The notes: generated by a model from the sequence alone, not told the origin. A stretch of 64,000 nucleotides of DNA from Ekhidna sp051379705 (GCF_051379705.1 NZ_CP179868.1:2232001-2296000); one strand, 5' to 3'; numbered from the stretch's first letter, positions 26,093 through 35,250 are shown. Made by a program: numbers and translations.

Positions 26093-27163
26093 ATGGCTAT
26101 AAGCTCAACCTATGTAAAATGTTTTGCATACTTTCTACTTATTGCACTCTATTCGAGTGCTTTTTCTCAAACCACAAAAAAATTTAAGTCTAAGTATGGT
26201 CGTGATGATCTCGATTTGGTGCCTGGTGCTCCAGACTACTCTCAAATAAAATATTGGGTGGCGCACCCTGAGGTGGAAGACATGGCTGACCTTGTGCCGG
26301 GAAAAGGAGAGCTAAAAGAATATCAGGAAACCGCGGAAGTCGATATTTTTTTCATTTACCCAACCATATATACCAAAAAGCAACACAAGGACCATCCCTG
26401 GTTTGCGGATGTCAATGATGAGAAGCTAAACAAAGATATAGCCACTTCTACCATTAAGTATCAAGCAACAGTTTTCAATGGTTCCGGCAAAGTCTATGCA
26501 CCTCTCTATCGTCAGGCTCACATTGGGGTTTACTATGCTGAGAATCTACCGCTGAAAGTAGAGGCACTTGATTTTGCTTACCAGGATGTGAAGCGAGCGT
26601 TTGAGTATTACCTGGAAAACTGGAACAATGGACGCCCAATCATCATTGCGTCTCATAGTCAGGGCACTAATCATGCGGTGACATTGCTTCGAGAGTTTTT
26701 TGAAAGCAAGGCCATGATGAATCAATTGGTTGCTGCCTACATAGTTGGAATGCCGCTTGATAAAGGCACTTTTTCGTACATTCCAACGTGTGAAAATCCG
26801 GACGATATCGGTTGCTGGTTGACCTGGAATACGTATGCTCGCGATTACTATCCACCCAACCACGATTTTTGGTATGCTGATGCGTTGAATGTAAATCCAC
26901 TAAACTGGAAAACCGATACAACCTATGTCTCTTGGGGTGAAAACCGGGGAGGGATTTTAAAGAACTATAAAAAGATAAGACCAGGACTTTCTGATGCACA
27001 GAATATGGACGGCATGTTGTGGATCAATAAACTTAGGTTCTTTTGGAGTTTCCTGATCAATTGGGATCGATACCATGTGGTGGATTACAACCTCTTTTAT
27101 ATGAATATGAGAGATAATGTGGAAGAGCGCGTAAATAAGTATTTGGAGGAAAATAAGGATTAA
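26093..27163 (+). CDS. Secreted DUF3089 alpha/beta-hydrolase-like protein
   Basis: A 356-residue exported protein with a signal peptide (CFAYFLLIALYSSAFSQ). It matches DUF3089, a family with an alpha/beta hydrolase fold. It has VDIFFIYPTIYTK near residue 85, NGSGKVYAPLYRQAH, and the nucleophile elbow ASHSQGTNHAV (Ser in HSQG). The substrate is unknown; lipids or esters are plausible. It is divergent from katG and overlaps the convergent gene by 4 bases at the stop codons. Confidence 0.82.
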   Translation: MAISSTYVKCFAYFLLIALYSSAFSQTTKKFKSKYGRDDLDLVPGAPDYSQIKYWVAHPEVEDMADLVPGKGELKEYQETAEVDIFFIYPTIYTKKQHKDHPWFADVNDEKLNKDIATSTIKYQATVFNGSGKVYAPLYRQAHIGVYYAENLPLKVEALDFAYQDVKRAFEYYLENWNNGRPIIIASHSQGTNHAVTLLREFFESKAMMNQLVAAYIVGMPLDKGTFSYIPTCENPDDIGCWLTWNTYARDYYPPNHDFWYADALNVNPLNWKTDTTYVSWGENRGGILKNYKKIRPGLSDAQNMDGMLWINKLRFFWSFLINWDRYHVVDYNLFYMNMRDNVEERVNKYLEENKD

Positions 27164-27924
27164 CCATCTTCGTACTCATCTAAAAACTTTGGAAGTAAAT
27201 CCATCATGAGCTCATAGATGGCAAACTGTGAGGCACTTGCTAAGTACGCTTCAGAAAAATTGCAATAAGCAATAAAACTTGTGAGTTTATCTCCCTGAAG
27301 TTTTGTGTTCTCACCTACCCATTCTCTTGTAAATTTCAATTGAGCTTTTTCGGTTGTAAATCTTGTTTTCCTGATTTGCTGCATCTTCCGCTTTTCTTTC
27401 TCTTTTTTGCTGACAGAATGGTGAATCGCAGAAACCGGATGAAAGAATACGAAAACCGGATTTAGGTACTCGCTCTTTTCCATTTGCGGATAAGGATCCA
27501 TTACGACTTGAGGCACTCCAAAAATCTCAAACGTGGTATCTTTTGGCTGTTCCTTGATGATCAAATCCTTGAAACGTTCGTATTCCGGAAACTCTCCGAC
27601 AACTACTTCATCCAGGTAAATGGTATTTACAGGCAGCAAAAATTCAATCTCATTTTCCAGAAACCAGGTAGAATCTGCAATCCAAGCTAAAGTTTTGTGA
27701 CCAACACTCGAAATTACTAAAGTATCGCCAGGCTGGGCAGGCATCTTGAACTTTCCGTCCGGATTGGTAGACGTCAGGCTACCGGCACCAATATTTTGGA
27801 CATGGACTCCAATCATGCCTTCTCGAGTGATGCTGTCTTTCACAACACCATATACATATGCTCTTTGCGCGGTAACTGAAAAGCACCCGGCAGTAAGTAT
27901 CGCTATGAAAATGAGCTTTTTCAA
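27160..27924 (-). CDS. Secreted protein with carboxypeptidase-like regulatory domain
   Basis: A 254-residue exported protein with a signal peptide ending at VTAQ. Residues 22-105 form a CarboxypepD_reg-like beta-sandwich: YVYGVVKDSITREGMIGVHVQN, then NPDGKFKMPAQPGDTLVISSVGHKT, then a late IYLDEVVV strand. The remaining 150 residues are a charged, helical region often attached to this domain in Bacteroidota, with no known function. It overlaps the DUF3089 gene at the 3' end and is monocistronic. Confidence 0.8.
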   Translation of the reverse strand: MKKLIFIAILTAGCFSVTAQRAYVYGVVKDSITREGMIGVHVQNIGAGSLTSTNPDGKFKMPAQPGDTLVISSVGHKTLAWIADSTWFLENEIEFLLPVNTIYLDEVVVGEFPEYERFKDLIIKEQPKDTTFEIFGVPQVVMDPYPQMEKSEYLNPVFVFFHPVSAIHHSVSKKEKEKRKMQQIRKTRFTTEKAQLKFTREWVGENTKLQGDKLTSFIAYCNFSEAYLASASQFAIYELMMDLLPKFLDEYEDG

Positions 27925-28007
27925 GGAGTCAAATATCTGACTTTATCAAACGTGAATTTTTGAATTAGGATTATTTAACATTTCACTTCTTCGTGGGTTT
28001 ATCTTAC

Positions 28008-28487
28008 ATGGTTGAAATCAAAAAACATTCCGGGATCTATACATTAGAGGTAATGCAACAACTGCCCATTGGGTTGCCTGAGGCATGGGAGTTTTTCTCT
28101 TCTCCTAAAAATCTGGCTTTGATCACACCTAAACATATGGGATTCAAGATCACTTCCAATGATCAGGAGAAAATGTTTGCTGGCCAAATTATCAGCTATA
28201 AGCTTTCTCCATTACCCGGGATTAAGACTAACTGGGTTACAGAAATCACACATGTCGACGATCAAAAGTTCTTTGTGGACGAACAGCGATTTGGACCATA
28301 TAGCATGTGGCATCATGAGCATCATTTTGCAGAAAATGAAAAAGGTGTTTTAATGACGGACCGTGTGTCTTATAAAATTCCGTTCGGATTCCTTGGAGGA
28401 ATCGCACAATCACTTTTTGTAAAACGTCAGCTAGAAGGAATTTTCAATTATCGTTTGAAAGCTCTGAAAGACATGTTTGGCGAGTAG
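28008..28487 (+). CDS. SRPBCC family ligand-binding-fold protein
   Basis: A 159-residue cytoplasmic protein of the START/SRPBCC helix-grip fold. Signs are the PIGLPEAWEFFSSPKNLALITPKHMGF opening (seen in parts), strand pairs with a central WVTEITHV, and a long C-terminal helix from RQLEGIFNYRLKALKDMF. The ATG at 28008 (MVEIKKHSGIY) is preferred over a GTG 15 bases upstream. The ligand is unknown. It is the first gene of a seven-gene plus-strand run, followed by the aminotransferase after 39 bases. Confidence 0.82.
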   Translation: MVEIKKHSGIYTLEVMQQLPIGLPEAWEFFSSPKNLALITPKHMGFKITSNDQEKMFAGQIISYKLSPLPGIKTNWVTEITHVDDQKFFVDEQRFGPYSMWHHEHHFAENEKGVLMTDRVSYKIPFGFLGGIAQSLFVKRQLEGIFNYRLKALKDMFGE

Positions 28488-28526
28488 CCTATCTTTATTG
28501 ACGGTATTTGACCTAAACCTAATAGC

Positions 28527-29792
28527 ATGGACCGTCGAAAAGTACTTAAAGGAATCGGCCTGGGAATCGCCGGCCTTCCTTTCATCTCAGCCAAAGTGGC
28601 ACAACCTGATATTGCTGACTATCAAAATCTTTTCTCTGAAGACCAAACTACGGACGAGAAGTTTTGGAAGAAGTTTAGAAAGGATTTTTATGATGTGCCA
28701 AAAGATTTCATTAACCTGGAAAATGGATACTTCGGTGTACAGCCCAAACCAGTCTATGAGGCCTATATCAAGAATATTGAACGAGTAAATATCAATTCCT
28801 CAAGGTATTTGCGTACTGGTTACAGCAGCGATTTTAAACAGATCGTTAATGAGTTATCAACCTTTGCGGGGATCAATCCGGAGGAAGCACTGATCACAAG
28901 GAATGCAACGGAAGCTTTAAACATTGCCATACAAGGACTGGATTGGAAAGAAGGCGATGAGGTCATTTTGTCCGGCCAAGATTACTTCAGCATGATCGAG
29001 ACCTTTGAGATGTTGGAAAAGCAAAAAGGGATTAAGATCAAACGGATAAAAATTCCATTACTGCCGGAGAGAGATGAAGAAATCCTTGCCTCCTACGAAG
29101 CGGCAGTTACTCCAAAGACTAAAGGCATTCTGGTCACACACATGATCCACCTGACCGGACAAATTATGCCTATCAAAAAAATAGCTGATCGATTCAAACC
29201 GCAAGGCATAGAGATCATCGTAGATGCGGCTCATAGTTTCGCGCAGATTGATTTTAAGTTGAAGGATCTGGGAGCTGATTTTGTGGGTGTCAATCTGCAC
29301 AAGTGGTTTGGGAATCCGCTCGGTGCTGGCCTGCTTTATGTGAATAGAAGCCGTGTGAAAGACTTGAAACCACTCTTTGGTGACCGTATGGAAGATGCCA
29401 ATGACATAAACAAGCTTGGACATTTTGGTACGCTTTCCGTACCTACGGTAATCACCATTCCGGAGGCATTGGCATTCAATCAGACCGTTACCATTCCCAA
29501 GAAAGAGAAGCGTCTGAGATATCTGCAAAATTACTGGACCTCTAAAGCGAAGGATATTCCCAGCGTGTTGATTACCACGCCTCTCGATCCGTCAAGAAGT
29601 TGTGCCATTGCCAGCTTTAGGATAGAGGGAATGGAAACGAAGGAGGTTATTACCAGGCTGTATGAGCAGACAAAAGTGTTTACTGTTATTCGCTACCTGG
29701 AAGATCAGGAGGTCGTTCGAGTAACACCAAGCCTTTACAACCTAACCAGCGAGCTGGATACTTTATTAGAAGGAATAAAGTCAATTACTTAA
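28527..29792 (+). CDS. Class V aminotransferase-fold PLP enzyme with Tat-type signal (isopenicillin N epimerase-like)
   Basis: A 421-residue protein. The N terminus has a twin-arginine signal (DRRKVLKGIGLGIAGLPF), implying folded export. The body is a class V aminotransferase: TRNATEALNIAIQGLDW, then VDAAHSFAQIDF for cofactor contact, and the Schiff-base lysine in GVNLHKWFGNPLGAG. The HKWFGNPLG form is typical of the isopenicillin N epimerase-like subgroup, whose members act as epimerases or lyases on diverse substrates. Exported PLP enzymes of this subgroup are known, but the reaction cannot be named. DUF4260 follows after 12 bases. Confidence 0.87.
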   Translation: MDRRKVLKGIGLGIAGLPFISAKVAQPDIADYQNLFSEDQTTDEKFWKKFRKDFYDVPKDFINLENGYFGVQPKPVYEAYIKNIERVNINSSRYLRTGYSSDFKQIVNELSTFAGINPEEALITRNATEALNIAIQGLDWKEGDEVILSGQDYFSMIETFEMLEKQKGIKIKRIKIPLLPERDEEILASYEAAVTPKTKGILVTHMIHLTGQIMPIKKIADRFKPQGIEIIVDAAHSFAQIDFKLKDLGADFVGVNLHKWFGNPLGAGLLYVNRSRVKDLKPLFGDRMEDANDINKLGHFGTLSVPTVITIPEALAFNQTVTIPKKEKRLRYLQNYWTSKAKDIPSVLITTPLDPSRSCAIASFRIEGMETKEVITRLYEQTKVFTVIRYLEDQEVVRVTPSLYNLTSELDTLLEGIKSIT

Positions 29793-29804
29793 CGATCATT
29801 CAAA

Positions 29805-30149
29805 ATGAAAAACCTACTTAAACTAGAGGAACTGGCCATGTTTCTTCTTTCAATTTACCTATTCAGTTTTCTCGATTATGCCTGGTGGGTATATCTACTA
29901 CTGATCTTGACACCAGATATTGGAATGCTAGGTTATCTGGTAAATCCCAATCTTGGCGCGATGACCTACAATTTGTTCCACCACAAAGGCATTGCCCTTA
30001 TGGTTGGTTTTTTGGGCTTTTGGTGGGGGATCACCGAATTACAGCTAGCCGGAATTATCCTTTTGGGTCACGCAAGCATGGATCGGGTCTTCGGGTATGG
30101 ATTGAAGTTTAATGATAACTTTAAGCATACACACCTTGGAAATCTATAA
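29805..30149 (+). CDS. DUF4260 membrane protein
   Basis: A 114-residue protein with about three to four hydrophobic segments, matching DUF4260. It has PDIGMLGYLVNPNLGAMTYNLFHHKG and a LGHASMDRVFGYGLKF ending (seen in parts). The conserved histidines and aspartates lie near membrane borders. Function unknown. It is co-transcribed, with the VOC gene starting 2 bases after its stop. Confidence 0.85.
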   Translation: MKNLLKLEELAMFLLSIYLFSFLDYAWWVYLLLILTPDIGMLGYLVNPNLGAMTYNLFHHKGIALMVGFLGFWWGITELQLAGIILLGHASMDRVFGYGLKFNDNFKHTHLGNL

Positions 30150-30151
30150 TC

Positions 30152-30556
30152 ATGGCAAAAGCACAGTTTCCCACAGAAGACATGGCACTCACCACAATTT
30201 TGGTGGTATCAGACATGGATAAGTCTAAGCACTTCTACCAGAATGTGTTAGGAGCAGAAATATACCGTGAGTACGGCGGAGATTCCTGCGTGATTCAATT
30301 TCTGGGCAACTGGATTTTACTGGTAACAAAAGGAGGTCCAACAAAGGACAAGCCAGATACCCAATTTGTTCCACCAAGCCATCCCAATGATGTAAGCCAT
30401 TCATTCACCATCCGGGTAAAAGACTGCATGGGATGTTATGAAACTCTGAAAGAGCGAGGCGCAGAATTCCTTACACCGCCGGTGGATTGGGGAGCGGAGA
30501 TTCGTGGGTTCTTTCGAGATCCTGATGGCCACTTGTTTGAGATAAGCCAGGCTTAG
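30152..30556 (+). CDS. VOC family (glyoxalase-like) protein
   Basis: A 134-residue cytoplasmic protein with the vicinal-oxygen-chelate fold: LTTILVVSDMDKSKHFYQNVLGAE at the start and FFRDPDGHLFEISQA at the end, the latter with the usual metal-ligand glutamate (EIS). It could be a dioxygenase, a glyoxalase or a resistance-type binding protein; the sequence does not decide. It sits between DUF4260 and the first glycosyltransferase, with 2-base gaps. Confidence 0.87.
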   Translation: MAKAQFPTEDMALTTILVVSDMDKSKHFYQNVLGAEIYREYGGDSCVIQFLGNWILLVTKGGPTKDKPDTQFVPPSHPNDVSHSFTIRVKDCMGCYETLKERGAEFLTPPVDWGAEIRGFFRDPDGHLFEISQA

Positions 30557-30558
30557 TT

Positions 30559-31263
30559 TTGATCTCTGTAGTTATCCCAACGCTTAATGAAGCTGATAAC
30601 ATCAGCGCTACCATCTCTCACACATTCCAGCAATCCTTTCAGCCGGATGAAATAGAGATTATTGTGGTAGATGCAGGGAGTTCGGACGGGACATTGGAGA
30701 GCATAAAAGATTCCAAGGCCCTGACTTTCTGCAAGCCGGAATATGCCCTTAAGAAATATCAGAGTCTCAATTATGGCTGGAAGAAATCTAGTGGAGAAGT
30801 AGTTCTTTTTCTGGATGCTGACACCTTGTTGCCTAAGCATTTTGATGCGTCCATTTCGTTGGCGCTAAAAGATGATAAAGTTGTTGGAGGTGCTTTTGAA
30901 TTCTCTTTTCGAAAACCCGACTGGAAGCTTTCTTTATTAGCATTCGGAAATCGAATGCGATACCGGTTTGGAAAAATATACTATGGTGATCAGGCCATTT
31001 TTGCACGACGATCAATTCTAGATGAAATTGGTGGCGTCCCTGAGGAGGCGCTCATGGAGGCTGCTTTCCTGTGCAAGGAACTTAGAAAACTCGGAAAGTT
31101 GGTGCTCATAAAACCGGGTATTACTACATCTCCTCGTAGATTTCAGGAACATGGCTTTTTTAAAGTCGTCTGGTTTGACCTCAATATGTTTATTCGTTTT
31201 AATTTAGGACTTCCTGTCTCCAGCTATGCCAATAAATACTGGGGCAAAAACCTAAAAATATAG
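30559..31263 (+). CDS. Family 2 glycosyltransferase (TTG start)
   Basis: A 234-residue GT2 enzyme. Translation must begin at TTG 30559, since the fold starts at once with ISVVIPTLNEADNI and the next methionine lies far inside. Nucleotide-sugar-binding motifs VVDAGSSDGT and the metal-binding FLDADT are present, then FARRSILDEIGGVPE. The C terminus may associate with the membrane. It resembles GT2 proteins of the TIGR04283 type. The VOC gene ends 2 bases upstream and the next GT2 starts directly after its stop. Confidence 0.85.
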   Translation: MISVVIPTLNEADNISATISHTFQQSFQPDEIEIIVVDAGSSDGTLESIKDSKALTFCKPEYALKKYQSLNYGWKKSSGEVVLFLDADTLLPKHFDASISLALKDDKVVGGAFEFSFRKPDWKLSLLAFGNRMRYRFGKIYYGDQAIFARRSILDEIGGVPEEALMEAAFLCKELRKLGKLVLIKPGITTSPRRFQEHGFFKVVWFDLNMFIRFNLGLPVSSYANKYWGKNLKI

Positions 31264-32274
31264 ATGAACCAGCCTCTCGTATCTATTATCATGGCAGCAA
31301 AGGATACTGCCCCGTACTTACCAAAATGCATGGATTCCATTATCCGACAGACGTACAAAAACTGGGAACTTATTGCGATCAATGATCATTCGTCAGATCG
31401 AACACCCGATATTCTAAATTGGTACGCAGAAAAAGATGATCGAATCAAGGTGGTTCATAGCAGACGCCATAAGTTGATTCCGGCATTAAAAGAAGGATAT
31501 ACACAAGCCAAGGGCGAATTGATTAATCGGATGGACTCGGATGATAAGATGCCGGATGATAAGCTAGAGGTGTTGGTGAAAGAGTGGCAGAAATATGGGA
31601 AAGGTCATATTATAGCTGGCGGCACTGAGCACTTCGTGGATAAGGGGGAAGTCGGTGATGGTTTTCGCAGATATGAAGAATGGCTCAACGAAGTAGCCAG
31701 GAATGAAACACATTATCAGGAAATTTATCAGGAATGTGTGATTCCATCGCACTGTTGGATTATTCACAAGGAAGACTTTGATGCGGTCGACGGATTCAAT
31801 CCTGAAATTTATCCGGAGGATTATGATTTATGCTTTCGGTTTTACAAGAAGGGCCTAAAGGTTCACGGGATCGATAAGGTACTGCACTTTTGGCGTGATC
31901 GCTCAGATCGAATTTCCAGAACATGGGAAGAATATAAGGACAATCGCTACTTTGGGATAAAGGTGAAATACTTCTACCAAATAGATCGGAAGCGTGAGCG
32001 CCCGCTCGTCCTTTGGGGTGCTGGTAGAAACGGAAAAGATTTGGCTAAACTCCTGCTTGATGAGGAAAATGCCTTCCATTGGGTGTGTGACAATAAGCGT
32101 AAAATAGGCAAGGATGTCTATGGTCTCAAAATGCAACATTTCAATGATATCCCGACAATAGAAAATCCGCAGATTATAGTTGTGGTGACCTCTCCTGATG
32201 ATAAGGTTGCGATTAGAAAGCAACTGGCTGATTGGGGGAAAAAGCCAATTGAAGATTATTGGTTCTTTGCATGA
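31264..32274 (+). CDS. Family 2 glycosyltransferase with C-terminal Rossmann-like domain
   Basis: A 336-residue protein. Residues 1-230 are a GT2 domain with SIIMAAKDTAPYLPKCMDSI, AINDHSSDRTPDIL and the RMDSDDKMPDD metal site. Residues about 245-336 form a separate domain beginning PLVLWGAGRNGKDLAKLLLDE, a dinucleotide-binding-like GxGxxGxxL start, as found in some bacterial glycan and sugar-transfer proteins. The acceptor is unknown. It begins immediately after the first GT2 stop and overlaps the MFS gene by ATGA. Confidence 0.85.
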   Translation: MNQPLVSIIMAAKDTAPYLPKCMDSIIRQTYKNWELIAINDHSSDRTPDILNWYAEKDDRIKVVHSRRHKLIPALKEGYTQAKGELINRMDSDDKMPDDKLEVLVKEWQKYGKGHIIAGGTEHFVDKGEVGDGFRRYEEWLNEVARNETHYQEIYQECVIPSHCWIIHKEDFDAVDGFNPEIYPEDYDLCFRFYKKGLKVHGIDKVLHFWRDRSDRISRTWEEYKDNRYFGIKVKYFYQIDRKRERPLVLWGAGRNGKDLAKLLLDEENAFHWVCDNKRKIGKDVYGLKMQHFNDIPTIENPQIIVVVTSPDDKVAIRKQLADWGKKPIEDYWFFA

Positions 32275-33446
32275 GCAAGACGCCAAAGCACATCCTGCCC
32301 ATCATCGTATTGGCGCAATTTTTTTGTACCTCCTTATGGTTTGCCGGGAATGCAGTAATGCCAAGCTTGGCCTCAAAACTTGATCTGATCTCTTCAGATG
32401 TTGGATACATGACCTCCTCGGTTCAGTTTGGCTTTATTGTAGGTACGCTGTTTTATGCACTCTTGACAATAGCAGACCGTTTTCATCCTTCAAATGTTTT
32501 TTTCATAAGCGCGCTTCTGGGTGCCGGCTTCAATGCTTGCATTGCTTTAGATGTGTCATTTGTTCAAATTTTGACTTTGCGCTTTCTAACGGGTTTCTTT
32601 CTGGCAGGTATCTATCCGGTAGGCATGAAGATCGCAGCAGACTATTATGAAAAAGGACTCGGTAAGGCGCTAAGTTTTTTAGTTGGAGCGCTCGTATTAG
32701 GGACGGCCTTGCCGCATCTGATTGCGAGTTATGATACCTCGTTTGATTGGAAGGTCGTGATATTATCAACTTCTGCTTTAGCGGTTGTTGGTGGGTTTCT
32801 AATTAAAATGTTGGTAGGCGAAGGGCCATATAGGAAGCAAGGCCAAAAGGTTGAGTTCAGGGAGATGAGAAGGGTGTTTAGGAATAGGAAATTTAGAGCA
32901 GCAGCGTTTGGCTACTTTGGACATATGTGGGAACTGTATGCATTCTGGGCTTTTGTTCCTTTCATACTCCGTCAAAATGGTCATCTGGTATTGGATGCTC
33001 AGCTTATCTCCATGCAATCATTCATGATTATAGCAGTCGGGGCTCTTGCGTGCTTTCTCGGAGGATACATTTCAGAAAAGTATGGTGCACAGAAGACCGC
33101 TTTTGCATTCCTTTTATTGTCGGGGTTGTGCTGCCTGTTTTCCCCTCTTGCTTTCAATCTGGATAGAATCCCATTTCTGGTTTTCATGATTTTTTGGGGG
33201 ATGGTTGTAATTGCTGACTCACCATTGTTCAGCTCGTTGGTCGCTCAACGCGCAACACCAGAATTAAAGGGCACAGCTTTGACACTAGTCAACAACATCG
33301 GTTTTACGATCACGATTTTCAGCATTCAACTGTTGAGTTACTTGATTGCGAGCTATGATGCGAAGCACCTGCTATTAATACTTGCGGCCGGACCTGCTTT
33401 CGGATTGATTAGCCTTTGGAAGAAGCCTACTTCCGAGTCATCTTGA
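32271..33446 (+). CDS. MFS transporter
   Basis: A 391-residue inner-membrane protein with about 12 hydrophobic helices. It has the major facilitator pattern, including a RFLTGFFLAGIYPVGMKIAADYY helix 4/5 region (seen in parts) and a YISEKYGAQKTAF loop in the second half resembling the family G-x-x-x-D/E-R/K-x-G motif. The ATG at 32271 overlaps the stop of the upstream GT2 gene, so it is coupled; an upstream ATG would extend it by only 4 residues. Substrate unknown. Its 3' end overlaps the convergent DUF6265 gene by 20 bases. Confidence 0.88.
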   Translation: MSKTPKHILPIIVLAQFFCTSLWFAGNAVMPSLASKLDLISSDVGYMTSSVQFGFIVGTLFYALLTIADRFHPSNVFFISALLGAGFNACIALDVSFVQILTLRFLTGFFLAGIYPVGMKIAADYYEKGLGKALSFLVGALVLGTALPHLIASYDTSFDWKVVILSTSALAVVGGFLIKMLVGEGPYRKQGQKVEFREMRRVFRNRKFRAAAFGYFGHMWELYAFWAFVPFILRQNGHLVLDAQLISMQSFMIIAVGALACFLGGYISEKYGAQKTAFAFLLLSGLCCLFSPLAFNLDRIPFLVFMIFWGMVVIADSPLFSSLVAQRATPELKGTALTLVNNIGFTITIFSIQLLSYLIASYDAKHLLLILAAGPAFGLISLWKKPTSESS

Positions 33447-33876
33447 ACACCTCGGTCCACTTCTTATCTCCATCTTTAAGGTCGAGTCTGATTTCCAATT
33501 CAGTATCTGATTTCAATTCAAACACCAGGCCTTTCAGGACAATTTTGTTTTCAGCAAACTCAATCAATTTGAAATGAACAAAGTCTTCTTTGGTCTCCCA
33601 GGCCATCATGTCCGGATTGAAATGCTTCAACCTAAGCCCGGTGGAATCCATGACCATAAATTCATAGAAATTGAGCGATCCATCTCCCTTGTGATGTCGG
33701 TACGTTCCCATCATAGTTCCGTCGGCAGATGGCTCTGACCACATTTCTTCAGAGGTACCTCCAAATCCATCACCGGTCCAGGTGCCGGCAAGCCAGGCAT
33801 ATGGAACTGTTTCCTGACCAAAGGCAACTGAATTTGAAAAAACAGATAGAGTTAAAAGTAGTAGTAGCTTTTTCAT
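33427..33876 (-). CDS. Secreted DUF6265-like protein
   Basis: A 149-residue exported protein with a signal peptide ending AFGQ. The mature part begins YAWLAGTWTGDGFGG and continues EEMWSEPSADGTMMGTYRH, a lipocalin-like beta barrel typical of DUF6265. Function unknown; the family probably binds a small hydrophobic ligand. The gene is monocistronic, with its 3' end inside the MFS gene. Confidence 0.8.
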   Translation of the reverse strand: MKKLLLLLTLSVFSNSVAFGQETVPYAWLAGTWTGDGFGGTSEEMWSEPSADGTMMGTYRHHKGDGSLNFYEFMVMDSTGLRLKHFNPDMMAWETKEDFVHFKLIEFAENKIVLKGLVFELKSDTELEIRLDLKDGDKKWTEVFKMTRK

Positions 33877-33903
33877 TTTTATTCAATGACGAATGACGAA
33901 TGC

Positions 33904-34374
33904 TCAACTGGACAAATCATCTCGCATTTTTTTGATTCGTTCAGGCTCATGAGCAATCCATGTTTTCAGTAAGTCATTCATCATTGCAATAAATTTTTTA
34001 GACTGGAGCTCACTGTTGATTGGGTCATCTAAAAAGTTTTTCAAGTCAGAAAGCGCAGGAAGATTTTTGAGCTCGTCATTGGTGAGCATCCATGAGCCCA
34101 TAGACCAATCCTTGAATACTCGATCATTCGAATATCCTTTGATCCACTGTGTCACATTCTGGTGGCGTGGGTCTTTCCAGATCTTTTCATAAAGGGCATT
34201 TACGTTTTCTTCCGGGCCCTCCAGGTATTGGAGAAATTTGTTTTCAATACCTAAGAGAATACCTGTGATTTCTTTTTCAGGATTGTTTTTTTGAGAAGCC
34301 TGCGTAATTTCCCTTAAGGTTTCCATAGTCACCTTTTCCCTGGGAGTGCTAGTATAGATCGTGTAGTAGGTCAT
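33904..34374 (-). CDS. BLUF-domain blue-light photoreceptor (first of two)
   Basis: A 156-residue protein with an N-terminal BLUF domain (1-95) that binds FAD. The photoactive residues are present at the spacing seen in AppA: Tyr7, Asn31 (KNNPEKEITGILL) and Gln49 (FLQYLEG), followed by a Trp/Met segment (FKDWSMGSW). Residues 96-156 are helical and carry no recognisable output domain, so signalling is probably through protein contact. I take the ATG at 34374, where the fold begins; a longer frame upstream would run into the divergent promoter region. A paralog lies at 45537. Confidence 0.92.
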   Translation of the reverse strand: MTYYTIYTSTPREKVTMETLREITQASQKNNPEKEITGILLGIENKFLQYLEGPEENVNALYEKIWKDPRHQNVTQWIKGYSNDRVFKDWSMGSWMLTNDELKNLPALSDLKNFLDDPINSELQSKKFIAMMNDLLKTWIAHEPERIKKMRDDLSS

Positions 34375-34384
34375 GATTAGGTTC

Positions 34385-34427
34385 GGTCGTAAATGGAATT
34401 TATAAAAATGTGACCTTAAATACGACC
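34385..34427. promoter_or_regulatory. Widely spaced inverted repeat between the BLUF and transglutaminase-like genes
   Basis: GGTCGTA (34385-34391) and TACGACC (34421-34427) are perfect 7-base arms whose centres are 36 bases apart, in a divergent region of only 75 bases. Two half-sites on one face of the helix could bind a regulator, or it may be chance. Confidence 0.25.
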
Positions 34428-34449
34428 ATGTTTGCGGATATTTAGTCTC

Positions 34450-35250
34450 ATGAAAGCGGTTCTTCAATTCATCGCATATGTATTTGTTATTTTCTTGATT
34501 CTATCGGGATTGATAGATCTTTTTCAGGTTAAGGATTTGGATATTCCTGTTTGCGAGGATAGTTACATGGTGATCAATGCCAGCAATGATCGTTTTCACC
34601 AGCGAGATTGGGAGATGGTTGATTATTCTCATTCCTTCTGTGCTTCTTATGAATCAGTCGAATCCTTGAGTTTGTCGGCAGGGGAGAAGAGAAATGAAAT
34701 TATAGTTAATCTGGATTCCTATGAAGATTTGTGGGGCAAGATCTATAAAGAACTTGTTGCGGAAAGTAAGTCGGGGATAGATTTTCTGGCAGATTCGTTA
34801 GCAGATATTTCAAGAGAAAAAGAGCTATCGAGAAGTGAATTGGCTGAGCTGGTAGTCACGTTTGTCCAGGACATCCCCTATAGCTACGTGCGTGTCAAAG
34901 ATTGCTCAGAATCTAATAATAAAGGAAAACCCTGCATTGGCCACATTGCATATGGATTACTATCGCCGTATGAGTTTCTGCATTCACTTTATGGAGATTG
35001 TGACACTCGAGCAGTGCTAATCTATTCGCTCCTTGAGAACTTAGGTTTTGACCCGATGATTGTGGTAAGCAATGAATATGCTCACGCCATGGTGGCCTTA
35101 AATATTCCGGCTACCGGAGATCATCTGATTCATCGAGGCAAGAACTACTACTTTTGGGAGACAACCGGGAAAGGGTGGCCAATAGGAATGCTTCCTCCCA
35201 ATTCAAATAATGTTAAATACTGGAAAATAGCCTTAGTCAATGGACGCTAA
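34450..35250 (+). CDS. Membrane-anchored transglutaminase-like cysteine protein
   Basis: A 266-residue protein with one N-terminal membrane helix (AVLQFIAYVFVIFLILSG) and an extracytoplasmic domain. The C-terminal half has a transglutaminase/papain-like triad pattern: Cys184 in YGDCDTRAVLIYSLL, His212 in NEYAHAMVAL and Glu237 in YYFWETT. This suggests a peptidase or transamidase acting in the envelope. I use the ATG at 34450, directly at the membrane helix; the TTG 18 bases upstream is less likely. The DUF350-like gene overlaps its end by 11 bases. Confidence 0.78.
   Translation: MKAVLQFIAYVFVIFLILSGLIDLFQVKDLDIPVCEDSYMVINASNDRFHQRDWEMVDYSHSFCASYESVESLSLSAGEKRNEIIVNLDSYEDLWGKIYKELVAESKSGIDFLADSLADISREKELSRSELAELVVTFVQDIPYSYVRVKDCSESNNKGKPCIGHIAYGLLSPYEFLHSLYGDCDTRAVLIYSLLENLGFDPMIVVSNEYAHAMVALNIPATGDHLIHRGKNYYFWETTGKGWPIGMLPPNSNNVKYWKIALVNGR

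Noticed and set aside
29058..29528. Minus-strand open frame within the aminotransferase gene
   Set aside because: Antisense to the PLP-binding region of a clear class V aminotransferase gene.
33885..33902. Tandem AATGACGAATGACGAATG as a CRISPR-like or satellite repeat
   Set aside because: Only about two and a half copies of a 7-base unit, so a trivial tandem duplication.
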